In this document: positions 35,702-44,377 of the stretch, in pieces | How the letters are laid out: each line of letters starts with the position of its first letter | Position numbering within the stretch: the stretch's first letter is position 1 | Source of the DNA: Chitinophaga solisilvae | GTDB lineage: Bacteria; Bacteroidota; Bacteroidia; Chitinophagales; Chitinophagaceae | Assembly: GCF_009928525.1 (NCBI RefSeq) | Contig: NZ_JAABOK010000003.1 | Coordinates: 372,001-436,000, forward strand | Length of the DNA: 64,000 nucleotides | Direction: 5' to 3' | Position numbers and translations under genes: made by a program | Notes under the pieces: model-generated | Databases searched by the model: none | Seen by the model: the letters and a program-made list of their open reading frames with translations, nothing else | Told to the model about the DNA's origin: nothing

Positions 35702-35822
35702 AATTACAAATTACGAATTGCGAATTACGAATGAGGAGCAAAGATTTAAGCGAAGAAGTAAATTCTTTATCCGCTTAAATCTTCGCTCCTCATTCGTAAT
35801 TCGTAATTCGCAATTCGTAATT
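35702..35822. repeat. Long inverted repeat whose arms are tandem heptamers (AATTACG)
   Basis: Arms 35702-35752 and 35772-35822 (51 bases) pair with four differences. Each outer arm is four tandem heptamers of AATTACG or AATTGCG type followed by AATGAGG; the inner arm is AGCAAAGATTTAAGCG-like. It fills the gap between the nlpE-like gene and purN on the minus strand. It shares the plan of the octamer-arm hairpins but no sequence with them. Confidence 0.88.
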
Positions 35823-35824
35823 AA

Positions 35825-36574
35825 TCATTTAAGGTATTGCCCGCAGCCATGAAACTGCTGTTCCTTCACTTTTACTTCCACTGCATTGGGGTGCATGAGC
35901 CCGCTCATATCGTCGGAGCAGACTTTATTGCGGATGCTGATGGTGATTTGCGGGGTGGTATATGTTTTCAGGGTGTCGGTGTTTGGGTTGGGAGCCGGGA
36001 GGGCAACTTTGATGGTATCGCCGCCCATGGACTGGAAGATAATATTTTTCTTATCAAGATCCAGTGACCAGAAGGGCTCGTTGCCGTTGGCGGTGAAGTT
36101 GATGCCGGCGGCAGTTTTCTGGGCAAAAATGTCCCGGCGGTCCCCGCCTTCTACAGGTTTAAGAACATAATTGCTGGCGAGGGCGCCTTCAATGCGTTTG
36201 CCTTCCCGGTCCAGGAGGAGGAGTTTACCGTCGGATGCCAGGAAGGAGCTGCTGTCTTCCTTCTTCTGCAACATTACTACAGAATCATTGATTTGTTTCC
36301 AGGAACCGGTTTCGGTATAGGCGATGCCTTGTCCGCGGCCCTGGTAGGCCATCAGTTCTGTGAAGGTGTGGTCATCGAACAGGCTTACCTGGTAATCTGT
36401 TCCGGGGCAATCGGCGCAGGGGATGGTACCCTGATAGGTGCCGGTCAGGTGAATGGCGTTGCCGGGGGCAGACGGGGTGATGGTACCGGTGCTGTCGGTA
36501 CCGGGTTGCTTTCCGGAATTGTTACAGGCTGCCAGTACGGCGATAAGAGTGGGTAAGTATATTAATTTTCTCAT
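35825..36574 (-). CDS. NlpE-like lipoprotein with a COG3650-type C-terminal domain
   Basis: The protein has 249 residues from the ATG giving M-R-K-L-I-Y-L; a start ten codons upstream is possible. Lipobox L-A-A-C (Cys17). The first domain has the NlpE motif T-Y-Q-G-T-I-P-C-A-D-C-P-G-T-D-Y with its CxxC pair. The second, from about residue 150, starts F-T-A-N-G-N-E-P-F-W-S-L and ends H-G-C-G-Q-Y-L, as in COG3650/META-like envelope domains. NlpE proteins in other bacteria sense envelope or copper stress; the role here is unproven. Confidence 0.85.
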   Translation of the reverse strand: MRKLIYLPTLIAVLAACNNSGKQPGTDSTGTITPSAPGNAIHLTGTYQGTIPCADCPGTDYQVSLFDDHTFTELMAYQGRGQGIAYTETGSWKQINDSVVMLQKKEDSSSFLASDGKLLLLDREGKRIEGALASNYVLKPVEGGDRRDIFAQKTAAGINFTANGNEPFWSLDLDKKNIIFQSMGGDTIKVALPAPNPNTDTLKTYTTPQITISIRNKVCSDDMSGLMHPNAVEVKVKEQQFHGCGQYLK

Positions 36575-37011
36575 GGGAATGTTTTTTACAAACAGATTGA
36601 ACATTCTGGACTTTACGCAGGTTATTAAGGTAAAAATAACACACTTGGAGTAATTATAGCGGAGGCAGATAATAATATATAGATAAGATATAGGGAGCCG
36701 CTATTAAGTTAAGATCTGCATATAATATTATTATATCCCCCTGGAACCATATACCATATTATATTGACGGGATGGATGGAAACAGAAATTTAATATCCCG
36801 GAAAATTATAACATCAGGAAGGATTTATCCGGCACAGCGATAGAATCAGCCAGCAGTAAGACTTCTATCATTTGGAGTGTCGGAAAGATAGGTAAAAAAA
36901 GAGATTTTTCAACGCAAATAATTTTTTAATTGTTGGTAAATTGTCAACATTGTGTCTTATTTTTGCTGGCACTTTTAAGAAACTTTAGGTCAAATCTAAA
37001 CTATATAGGCT
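36575..37011. other. Divergent region before the respiratory cluster
   Basis: About 440 AT-rich bases between nlpE-like (minus) and actA (plus). Several inverted repeats are visible (for example ATAGCGG near 36655 with CCGCTAT near 36698, and GCAGAT near 36665 with ATCTGC near 36714). They may form a long imperfect structure. No gene was seen; the actA promoter is listed separately. Confidence 0.5.
36933..36965 (+). promoter_or_regulatory. Predicted promoter of the respiratory cluster
   Basis: TTG at 36933-36935, 22 bases, then TATTTTTG at 36958-36965, a full match to TAnnTTTG. It gives a leader of about 40 bases before the GTG at 37012. Confidence 0.45.
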
Positions 37012-38283
37012 GTGTATCGTCGTGTTTCCATTCTTTTGCGCAAGCATTTTGTGAGTGTGCTTATTCTATGCGCTAGTATAGTAATTCCGTTTTCGTCTGT
37101 AAAGGCAGCGGATCCTGCTAAGGGTAAGGCAATCTTCCAGCAAAATTGCGCTTCATGTCATAATGTCCACAAGAAGCTGACAGGCCCTGCACTGAAGGAC
37201 GTTGAAAGCCGCTGGCCCGATAAGAAATTATTGCACCAGTGGATTCATAACTCCGCTGCTGTACTGGCCACCGGCGACAAGTACGCCAATGATCTCTTCA
37301 ACGAGTACAACAAAACCGCGATGACGGCTTTTCCTGCGTTAACCAACGAGGAAATTGACGACATCCTGGAGTACGTTAAGGTGGAAGGCGCCAAAGATCC
37401 TAACGCAGGTAAAACTGCTGCTCCGGAAGCCGGAGGCGCTCAGGACAAAGGCAGTGACAACAGCCTGCTTTTCGGTATCATCACCCTGGTACTGGCAGTT
37501 GTAGCACTGATCCTGATGCAGATCAACAGCAACCTGAACAAACTTGCCGGCGATAAGGAAGGAGTGCCAACTCCGGATCCTGTTCCTTTCTACAAGAACA
37601 AGGCATACATCGCACTGGTAATCCTGGTACTGTTCATGGTAGGCGGTTACTTCACCATTCAGGGCGCTATCGGCCTGGGTCGTCAGAAAGACTACATGCC
37701 TGAGCAACCTATCTTCTACAGCCACAAGGTTCACGCGGGTATCAACCAGATCAACTGTCTGTATTGCCACGCCGGTGCTGAGAAGAGCAAGCACGCCATG
37801 ATTCCTTCCGAGAACATCTGTATGAACTGTCACAAAGCTATTAAAGAGTACTCCGGCCCTGAGCTGTTTACTGCTGAAGGCAAGAAAGTTGACGGTACTG
37901 CAGAAATTGCCAAATTATACGATTACGTAGGCTGGGATCCTGAAGCCGGTAAATATACCAAGCCAGGCAGACCTATCGAATGGACCAAGATCCACAATCT
38001 CCCCGACCACGTTTACTTCAACCACTCCCAACACACAGTGGCCGGTAAACAACAATGTCAGACCTGCCACGGTGCAATCACCGAAATGGACGAAGTACAC
38101 CAGTTTGCTGATCTCTCTATGGGATGGTGCATTAACTGTCACCGTACTACCAAAGTGCAGTTTGCTGACAACAACTACTACAGCATCTTCGAGAAACTTC
38201 ATCAGGATATTAAAGATAAGAAGATCGATAGCGTAACAGTTGAAATGGTAGGTGGTACTGAATGCCAGAAATGTCACTACTAG
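37012..38283 (+). CDS. actA: Alternative complex III subunit A, multiheme cytochrome c
   Basis: The protein has 423 residues starting at GTG; an in-frame TAG two codons upstream excludes a longer form. A signal segment is followed by six CxxCH heme sites: one in an N-terminal monoheme domain (C-A-S-C-H, near 47), then after two membrane helices (about 150-170 and 200-225) five more (C-L-Y-C-H, C-M-N-C-H, C-Q-T-C-H, C-I-N-C-H, C-Q-K-C-H). ActA passes electrons from the quinol-oxidising core to cytochrome c or directly to the oxidase. The fused monoheme domain is extra to the pentaheme core. Confidence 0.93.
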   Translation: MYRRVSILLRKHFVSVLILCASIVIPFSSVKAADPAKGKAIFQQNCASCHNVHKKLTGPALKDVESRWPDKKLLHQWIHNSAAVLATGDKYANDLFNEYNKTAMTAFPALTNEEIDDILEYVKVEGAKDPNAGKTAAPEAGGAQDKGSDNSLLFGIITLVLAVVALILMQINSNLNKLAGDKEGVPTPDPVPFYKNKAYIALVILVLFMVGGYFTIQGAIGLGRQKDYMPEQPIFYSHKVHAGINQINCLYCHAGAEKSKHAMIPSENICMNCHKAIKEYSGPELFTAEGKKVDGTAEIAKLYDYVGWDPEAGKYTKPGRPIEWTKIHNLPDHVYFNHSQHTVAGKQQCQTCHGAITEMDEVHQFADLSMGWCINCHRTTKVQFADNNYYSIFEKLHQDIKDKKIDSVTVEMVGGTECQKCHY

Positions 38284-38387
38284 AAAGGATTTAATATCTC
38301 CGGATGTCAGATTTGAAACTTCATCATCGGCAATCCGGAAATGTTCAGAAGATATCAAAATTTATAAACGTAACTCGTTAATATAAC

Positions 38388-41300
38388 ATGGAGCAAAAAA
38401 AGTATTGGAAAGGCTTGGAGGAGTTGCACAATACCGATGCGCATCAGGAAATTGTGAAGAACGAATTCAGAGAAGAATTACCGTTTGAGAGTGAAGGCCT
38501 GTTGAATGCTACTACCCCCCGCAGGGACTTTCTGAAATACCTGGGTTTCACCACCGCAGCCGCTACAATCGCAGCCAGCTGTGAAACACCTGTTCAAAAA
38601 GCTATTCCTTACGTGAACAAACCGGAAGAAATTACTCCCGGTGTAGCCAATTATTATGCTTCTTCATACATACTTGATGGTGAGTATGTGCCTGTAGTGG
38701 TGAAAACCCGTGAAGGCCGCCCTATCAAAATGGAAGGTAACACCCTCTCCTCTATCACTGGTGGTTCCACCTCTGCAAGAGTTCAGGGAGCTGTACTGAG
38801 CCTGTACGACGTAGCACGCCTGCGTTATCCTACTATCAAAGGAACAGAAACTACCTGGGCCGAATTGGACAAACAGGTAACAGCAGCGCTGGCCGGCACT
38901 TCCGGTGCCATCGCTATCGTTAGCTCTACCATCCTGAGCCCGAGTACTAAAAAAGTAATCGACGCTTTCAAAGCGAAATATCCAAATACCCGCCACGTAG
39001 TATACGATGCTGTTTCCTACGCAGGTATGCAGCTGGCAAACGAAGCCTCCTACGGTAAGAAAGAAATCCCTTCCTATCACTTTGAAAATGCAAAAGCGAT
39101 AGTGAGCCTGGGCGCCGACTTCCTGGGAACCTGGCTGAACCCTGTAGAATATGGCCGTCAGTTCGCACAGACCCGTAAGATCAATGCTAAAAAACCGGAA
39201 ATGTCCAAACACTTCCAGTTTGAAAGCACCATGAGCCTTACCGGTGCTAACGCTGACGAAAGATATACCCACAGACCTTCCGAAACCGGTGCTATCGCAC
39301 TGGCCCTGCTGGCAGCCGTTGGTGGCAGCGTTTCCGCTCCTGCTATCGCTGACGCACGCGTGAAGGAAGGTATCGCCAAAGCGGCGAAAGAACTGAAAGC
39401 CAATGCCGGAAAAGCACTGGTAGTAAGCGGTTCCAACGACGTGAATGTACAGATCATCGTAAATGCTATCAACAATATAGTAGGCGCTAACGGCACCACT
39501 ATCGACTGGGCTGCTCCGGCTAACTACCGCCAGGGTTCCGACAGCGATATGGCTGCACTGGTAAACGACATGAACGCCGGCAACATCGGTGCTGTGCTGG
39601 TTTATGGCGCTAACCCTTCCTACGATTATTTCGATGCGGCGAAATTCTCTGAAGGACTGAAGAAAGTTAAACTGACAGTTTCCTTCAACGACAGAAACGA
39701 CGAAACAACAGAACTGTGTACCTACGCTGCGCCTGATCATCACTTCCTCGAAAGCTGGAACGATGCACAGGGTAAACCAGGTTACTACAGCTTTGCTCAG
39801 CCTACCATCTCCCCGCTGTTCAAAACCCGCGCTGTACAGGATACATTACTCACCTGGGCTGGTAACACTACCGCATGGGCTGATTTCCTGAAAGCAGAGT
39901 GGATCACTAAACTGGGCAGCCAGGAAGCATGGGATAAAGCCCTGCAGGATGGTGTGGTAGAACCTGCCACCGCTCCGGCTTTCGCTGGCGCATCCTTCTC
40001 CGGCGACATCGCCGGCGCTGCAGCTAAAATCAGCAGCGCTAAAAAAGGTGGCAAATACGAACTGGTTCTCTATGAAAAAGTAGCTATCGGTAGCGGTAAA
40101 CTCGCTAACAACCCATGGTTACAGGAAATGCCGGATCCTATCACCCGCGCTACCTGGGATAACTACGCCTGTGTTTCCAACACACTCGCCAAAACCTTCT
40201 CCACAGAACTGGGCGATGACTACGAAATCAATGTTGAAAAGAAAGTACTGAAAATAAAAGCAAACGGTAAGGAAATCACGCTGCCCCTCCTGATAGTTCC
40301 AGGTATGCACCCTGATGTAATTGCCATTGCAGTAGGTTACGGCCGTAGCGCCAACGCCGGCAGAGCAGCAGGCCAGATCGGTCAGAATGCTTATCCGTTC
40401 GTTAGCTACAACGGTCAGACTTTCGATTACTTCTCCACAGACGTAACTGTAGAAGCTACCGGAACCAAATATCCTGTAGCGCTGACTCAGACGCATAACA
40501 GCTACGAAGGCCGTCCTATCGTTAAAGAAACGACCCTCGCTGAGTTCATTCACAATCCGAAAGAAGTAAATGAAGACAGGCATGAACTGAAGAAATTCGG
40601 TGCTGACTTCCGCAAGGACGCTACCCTGTATCCAAACTACTCTTACCCTGGTATCAAATGGGGCATGTCCATCGACCTGAACACCTGCTTCGGTTGCGGT
40701 GCATGTACAATTGCCTGCCAGGCAGAAAATAACGTTTCCGTTGTAGGTAAAGACGAAGTGGCTAAAGCGCATGAAATGCACTGGATCCGCATTGACCGTT
40801 ACTTCAGCGGTGATGAAAACAATCCGGAAGTAGTGTTCCAGCCTATGCTGTGCCAGCACTGCGATAACGCTCCGTGTGAGAACGTTTGCCCGGTAGGCGC
40901 CACCAACCACAGCTCTGAAGGTATTAACCAGATGGCTTACAACCGTTGTATCGGTACACGTTACTGCGCTAACAACTGCCCTTACAAAGTACGCCGCCTC
41001 AACTGGAGAGACTGGAACGGTGCTGACAGCTTCGAAAACAACCTGTACGATGTGGCAGATATGAACGATAACCTGACCCGCATGGTGCTGAACCCGGATG
41101 TAGTGGTTCGTAGCCGTGGTGTGATGGAAAAATGTTCCTTCTGCGTACAACGTCTGCAGGAAGCGAAACTGGATGCTAAGAAAGCAGGTCATCCGCTGAA
41201 AGACGGAGCTGCTAAAACAGCGTGCCAGCAGGCTTGTGGTGCTGATGCCATCGTATTCGGTAACATCAACGACAAGAACAGCGAAATTTATAAGATCCGT

Positions 41301-41453
41301 AACGAGGAGCAGACAGAAAGAATGTACTACGTGCTCGAAGAAACACACGTACTGCCTTCTATCAGCTACCTGGCTAAGATCAGAAATAAAGATGCAGCGC
41401 CTAAAGCAGAGAAAAAAGAATCTGCCCACAAGGAAGAAGCGCATCACGCGTAG
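38388..41453 (+). CDS. actB: Alternative complex III subunit B, iron-sulfur/molybdopterin-like
   Basis: The protein has 1,021 residues. A Tat-type segment (R-R-D-F-L-K-Y-L at 45-52, then T-T-A-A-A-T-I-A-A-S-C, where the Cys may be lipid-modified) sends it to the periplasmic face. The long first part is a molybdopterin-oxidoreductase fold, known in this family to lack the cofactor. From about residue 755 come four Fe-S motifs (C-F-G-C-G-A-C-T-I-A-C; C-Q-H-C-D-N-A-P-C-E-N-V-C-P; C-I-G-T-R-Y-C-A-N-N-C-P; C-S-F-C with A-C-Q-Q-A-C-G), the expected one 3Fe-4S and three 4Fe-4S clusters. Confidence 0.96.
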   Translation: MEQKKYWKGLEELHNTDAHQEIVKNEFREELPFESEGLLNATTPRRDFLKYLGFTTAAATIAASCETPVQKAIPYVNKPEEITPGVANYYASSYILDGEYVPVVVKTREGRPIKMEGNTLSSITGGSTSARVQGAVLSLYDVARLRYPTIKGTETTWAELDKQVTAALAGTSGAIAIVSSTILSPSTKKVIDAFKAKYPNTRHVVYDAVSYAGMQLANEASYGKKEIPSYHFENAKAIVSLGADFLGTWLNPVEYGRQFAQTRKINAKKPEMSKHFQFESTMSLTGANADERYTHRPSETGAIALALLAAVGGSVSAPAIADARVKEGIAKAAKELKANAGKALVVSGSNDVNVQIIVNAINNIVGANGTTIDWAAPANYRQGSDSDMAALVNDMNAGNIGAVLVYGANPSYDYFDAAKFSEGLKKVKLTVSFNDRNDETTELCTYAAPDHHFLESWNDAQGKPGYYSFAQPTISPLFKTRAVQDTLLTWAGNTTAWADFLKAEWITKLGSQEAWDKALQDGVVEPATAPAFAGASFSGDIAGAAAKISSAKKGGKYELVLYEKVAIGSGKLANNPWLQEMPDPITRATWDNYACVSNTLAKTFSTELGDDYEINVEKKVLKIKANGKEITLPLLIVPGMHPDVIAIAVGYGRSANAGRAAGQIGQNAYPFVSYNGQTFDYFSTDVTVEATGTKYPVALTQTHNSYEGRPIVKETTLAEFIHNPKEVNEDRHELKKFGADFRKDATLYPNYSYPGIKWGMSIDLNTCFGCGACTIACQAENNVSVVGKDEVAKAHEMHWIRIDRYFSGDENNPEVVFQPMLCQHCDNAPCENVCPVGATNHSSEGINQMAYNRCIGTRYCANNCPYKVRRLNWRDWNGADSFENNLYDVADMNDNLTRMVLNPDVVVRSRGVMEKCSFCVQRLQEAKLDAKKAGHPLKDGAAKTACQQACGADAIVFGNINDKNSEIYKIRNEEQTERMYYVLEETHVLPSISYLAKIRNKDAAPKAEKKESAHKEEAHHA

Positions 41454-41526
41454 TTCTTTTAACCGTAACGTTAAAAGAATAAAGACAAAGAAGTTACAGA
41501 ATCTGAGATCATAACAAAAGACAAGG

Positions 41527-41561
41527 GCTAGTAGCTAGAAGCTAGCAGCTAAAAGCTTATA
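41527..41561 (+). repeat. Tandem heptamer array just upstream of actC
   Basis: Five consecutive heptamers: GCTAGTA, GCTAGAA, GCTAGCA, GCTAAAA, GCTTATA. The array ends 4 bases before the actC ATG, in the 112-base gap after actB. It recalls the short tandemly repeated heptanucleotides of cyanobacteria and, in unit length, the heptamer arms at 35702-35822. Confidence 0.8.
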
Positions 41562-41565
41562 GAAT

Positions 41566-43002
41566 ATGAGTTTAAAATACGAATCCACACTGAGAGAACC
41601 TTTAGTAGACGGGGTTAAGGATTATCACCAGGTAACGGAAGATATCATTAGTCCCATTGAAGGGAAGCCTGGTAAATTGTGGTATGTAGGCTTTTTTATA
41701 TCACTGACACTGTTGGGCTTCGGCGCATTCTCAGTGTTTTGGCAGATCTATTTCGGTGTGGGGGTTTGGAACCTGAATAAAACCATCGGATGGGGTTGGG
41801 ATATCACCAACTTCGTATGGTGGGTAGGTATCGGTCACGCCGGTACCCTGATCTCCGCGATCCTCCTCCTGTTCCGTCAGGGATGGCGTACAGGGGTAAA
41901 CCGTGCGGCAGAAGCGATGACCATCTTCGCGGTAATGTGCGCCGGCCAGTTCCCGATCATTCACATGGGTCGTGTATGGATGGCATTCTTTATCCTGCCT
42001 TATCCTAACACCCGCGGTCCGGTATGGGTTAACTTTAACTCTCCGCTCCTCTGGGACGTATTCGCGATCTCTACTTACTTTACCGTTTCCCTGTTGTTCT
42101 GGTACTCCGGTCTGATTCCGGATTTCGCTACCATCCGCGACAGAGCAAGAACCAAACTGCGTAAGCTGTTATATGGTGTTGCTTCCTTCGGCTGGACAGG
42201 TTCTACCAAACACTGGCAACGTCATGAAGCACTGTCTCTGGTACTGGCAGGTTTATCCACTCCGCTGGTATTATCTGTACACACCATCGTATCCTTTGAC
42301 TTTGCTACCTCTGTTATTCCCGGATGGCACACTACCATCTTCCCTCCCTACTTCGTGGCGGGTGCGATCTTCTCCGGATTCGCAATGGTACAAACACTGC
42401 TGATCATCACCCGTAAAATATTACACCTGGAAGAATACATTACCCTGGGCCACATGGAAGCCATGAACAAGGTAATTGTATTAACCGGTTCCGTAGTAGG
42501 TTGCGCTTACCTGACCGAGTTATTCATGGCATGGTATGGTGCTAACCCTTACGAGTTCGCTACCTTCTTCAAATACCGCGCTGCCGGTCCGCTGGGTTGG
42601 TCTTACTGGATCATGATGACCTGTAACGTAATCTCTCCGCAGGTGTTCTGGTTCCGCAAAATGAGAAGAAACGTAATGGTGACTTTCGTAATGTCCATCA
42701 TCGTTAACATCGGTATGTGGTTTGAGCGTTTCGTAATCATCTGTACTTCCCTGTACCGCGATTACCTGCCATCCAGCTGGTCTTACTATCGCCCGTCCTG
42801 GCCTGAAGTAGGTTTCTACATGGGTACGTTTGGTCTGTTCTTCACCTGCTATTTCCTGTTCGCTAAATACTTCCCGGTAATCGCAGTAGCTGAGATCAAG
42901 TCTATCCTGAAAGTTTCCGGTGAGAACTTCAAAGAGAAAATGGAGAAATACGAGGAAGAAAGCGCGGAGAAATTTGCGCACGATGTGGCACACGCTCACT
43001 AA
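41566..43002 (+). CDS. actC: Alternative complex III subunit C, NrfD-like quinol-binding membrane protein
   Basis: The protein has 478 residues with about ten membrane helices of the NrfD/PsrC family. Markers: W-W-V-G-I-G-H-A-G-T-L-I-S-A, a Q-F-P-I-I-H-M-G-R-V-W segment, and H-T-I-V-S-F-D-F-A near the middle, residues associated with quinol binding and a putative proton path. It is one of two such subunits in the complex (the other is ActF). The C-terminal tail is charged (K-E-K-M-E-K-Y-E-E-E). A heptamer array sits against its start codon. Confidence 0.95.
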   Translation: MSLKYESTLREPLVDGVKDYHQVTEDIISPIEGKPGKLWYVGFFISLTLLGFGAFSVFWQIYFGVGVWNLNKTIGWGWDITNFVWWVGIGHAGTLISAILLLFRQGWRTGVNRAAEAMTIFAVMCAGQFPIIHMGRVWMAFFILPYPNTRGPVWVNFNSPLLWDVFAISTYFTVSLLFWYSGLIPDFATIRDRARTKLRKLLYGVASFGWTGSTKHWQRHEALSLVLAGLSTPLVLSVHTIVSFDFATSVIPGWHTTIFPPYFVAGAIFSGFAMVQTLLIITRKILHLEEYITLGHMEAMNKVIVLTGSVVGCAYLTELFMAWYGANPYEFATFFKYRAAGPLGWSYWIMMTCNVISPQVFWFRKMRRNVMVTFVMSIIVNIGMWFERFVIICTSLYRDYLPSSWSYYRPSWPEVGFYMGTFGLFFTCYFLFAKYFPVIAVAEIKSILKVSGENFKEKMEKYEEESAEKFAHDVAHAH

Positions 43003-43052
43003 TAATAAGAGGTTAACAGAATTAATTAATTGGAATTTGAATTTTTAAATAT

Positions 43053-43637
43053 ATGGCTGTTAAAAATTTTGTTGTAGGCTTGTTTGACGATGAGGCGGTG
43101 TTGTTCCCGGCAGTGAAAAAAGTACGCACTGCTGGCTACAAATTGCACGATGTATACACTCCTTTTCCTGTTCACGGCCTCGATCATGCAATGGGTTTAA
43201 GGGAAACCAGCCTGCACACAGCCGGTTTCATATACGGTATTACCGGTACCACTACTGCATTATCCTTCATGAGTTGGGTATTTAACGTAGACTGGCCGCT
43301 GAATATCGGTGGTAAACCACATTTTCCGCTGCCTGCATTCATACCGATCACTTTCGAGCTGACAGTATTATTTGCAGCAGTAGGTATGGTGATGACTTTC
43401 TGCTACCTGTGCCAGATTATGCCAGGTGTTAAAAAGCACATCTTCCACCCAAGACAAACAGATGATAAGTTTGTGATGGTAATTGAGCTGACAGAAAAAA
43501 CCAATGCAGAAGAGGTGAAAGCATTCCTGAATGCCGCCGGCGCTCACGACGTAAATGAGCAGAAAGCAGAAGCAGGATGGTGGTTCGGAAGATATGACAA
43601 GAATGACGAGGTTTATTCTGTTCCGGCAAACGCTTAA
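43053..43637 (+). CDS. actD: Alternative complex III subunit D (DUF3341)
   Basis: The protein has 194 residues with two membrane helices (about 55-80 and 95-125) and a soluble domain that begins V-V-G-L-F-D-D-E-A and contains V-H-G-L-D-H-A-M-G-L, the DUF3341 signature. A small structural subunit of the complex, with no cofactor. It lies 50 bases after actC in the conserved order. Confidence 0.93.
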   Translation: MAVKNFVVGLFDDEAVLFPAVKKVRTAGYKLHDVYTPFPVHGLDHAMGLRETSLHTAGFIYGITGTTTALSFMSWVFNVDWPLNIGGKPHFPLPAFIPITFELTVLFAAVGMVMTFCYLCQIMPGVKKHIFHPRQTDDKFVMVIELTEKTNAEEVKAFLNAAGAHDVNEQKAEAGWWFGRYDKNDEVYSVPANA

Positions 43638-43724
43638 TAACACTCTAACAGCTTAAAAAATACAGTTGCAACCATTAGGATTTGAGCAAGCAAGAACTAA
43701 TGAAAGCTAGATAAATAATTTCTG

Positions 43725-44330
43725 ATGAAAAGGACTTCCAACATATTGATTGTAGCCGCATTGGCAACTGGAGCTTTCCTGGCAGCCTGTAACAGGGGAG
43801 AGCATAACAGAAAGCCCGGCAGGATTTATATGCCCGACATGTATGAATCACGTGCGTATGAATTTTATAGTGCCCGTTTGTCAGGCCTGAAGCCAGTGGA
43901 AGGAACAGTAAAAAGAGGTGAAGTTTTGCCATACCATCTGAAAGAATCAGATACCGCACTGGCAAATCTGGTAAAAAATCCGCTGACAATCACGCCAGCC
44001 GACCTGAAAGAAGGTGAGCGTTTATTTAACATCTACTGTGGTATCTGCCATGGTACTGCACTGGATGGTAACGGTCCGCTGTACAAAGGTGGCGATGGCC
44101 CCTACCCTGCAGCACCCGCTAACCTGATTGCCGGCGCGAAAGCTGGTTTCACTGAAGGCCGCCTGTTTCACGTAATGACGTATGGTTATAACATGATGGG
44201 TAGCTATGCCAGCCAGCTGGACAGAGAACAGCGCTGGAAAGTAGCCGCTTACATCAGAAGCAAACAGCCAGGTGCAGCGCCAGTTGCTGCTGAAGCCGCT
44301 CCTGCTGCAGACAGCGCAACGGCTAAATAA
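43725..44330 (+). CDS. actE: Alternative complex III subunit E, monoheme cytochrome c lipoprotein
   Basis: The protein has 201 residues. Lipoprotein signal with Cys after F-L-A-A (about residue 22); one heme site C-G-I-C-H-G in F-N-I-Y-C-G-I-C-H-G-T-A; distal Met region M-M-G-S-Y-A-S. The tail is Ala/Pro-rich. It carries electrons at the periplasmic surface of the complex toward the oxidase. Confidence 0.94.
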   Translation: MKRTSNILIVAALATGAFLAACNRGEHNRKPGRIYMPDMYESRAYEFYSARLSGLKPVEGTVKRGEVLPYHLKESDTALANLVKNPLTITPADLKEGERLFNIYCGICHGTALDGNGPLYKGGDGPYPAAPANLIAGAKAGFTEGRLFHVMTYGYNMMGSYASQLDREQRWKVAAYIRSKQPGAAPVAAEAAPAADSATAK

Positions 44331-44377
44331 GTAGAGAGTTAAAACTGAATTTCAAACAAGTATTTTAATATACAGAA

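Noticed and set aside
38664..39743. 359-codon minus-strand open frame inside actB
   Set aside because: Same reason: shadow of a strongly supported gene, with no start signal or motif.
40119..41447. 442-codon minus-strand open frame inside actB
   Set aside because: actB is certain from its four Fe-S motifs; the antisense reading is rich in Cys/His only because it mirrors common codons.
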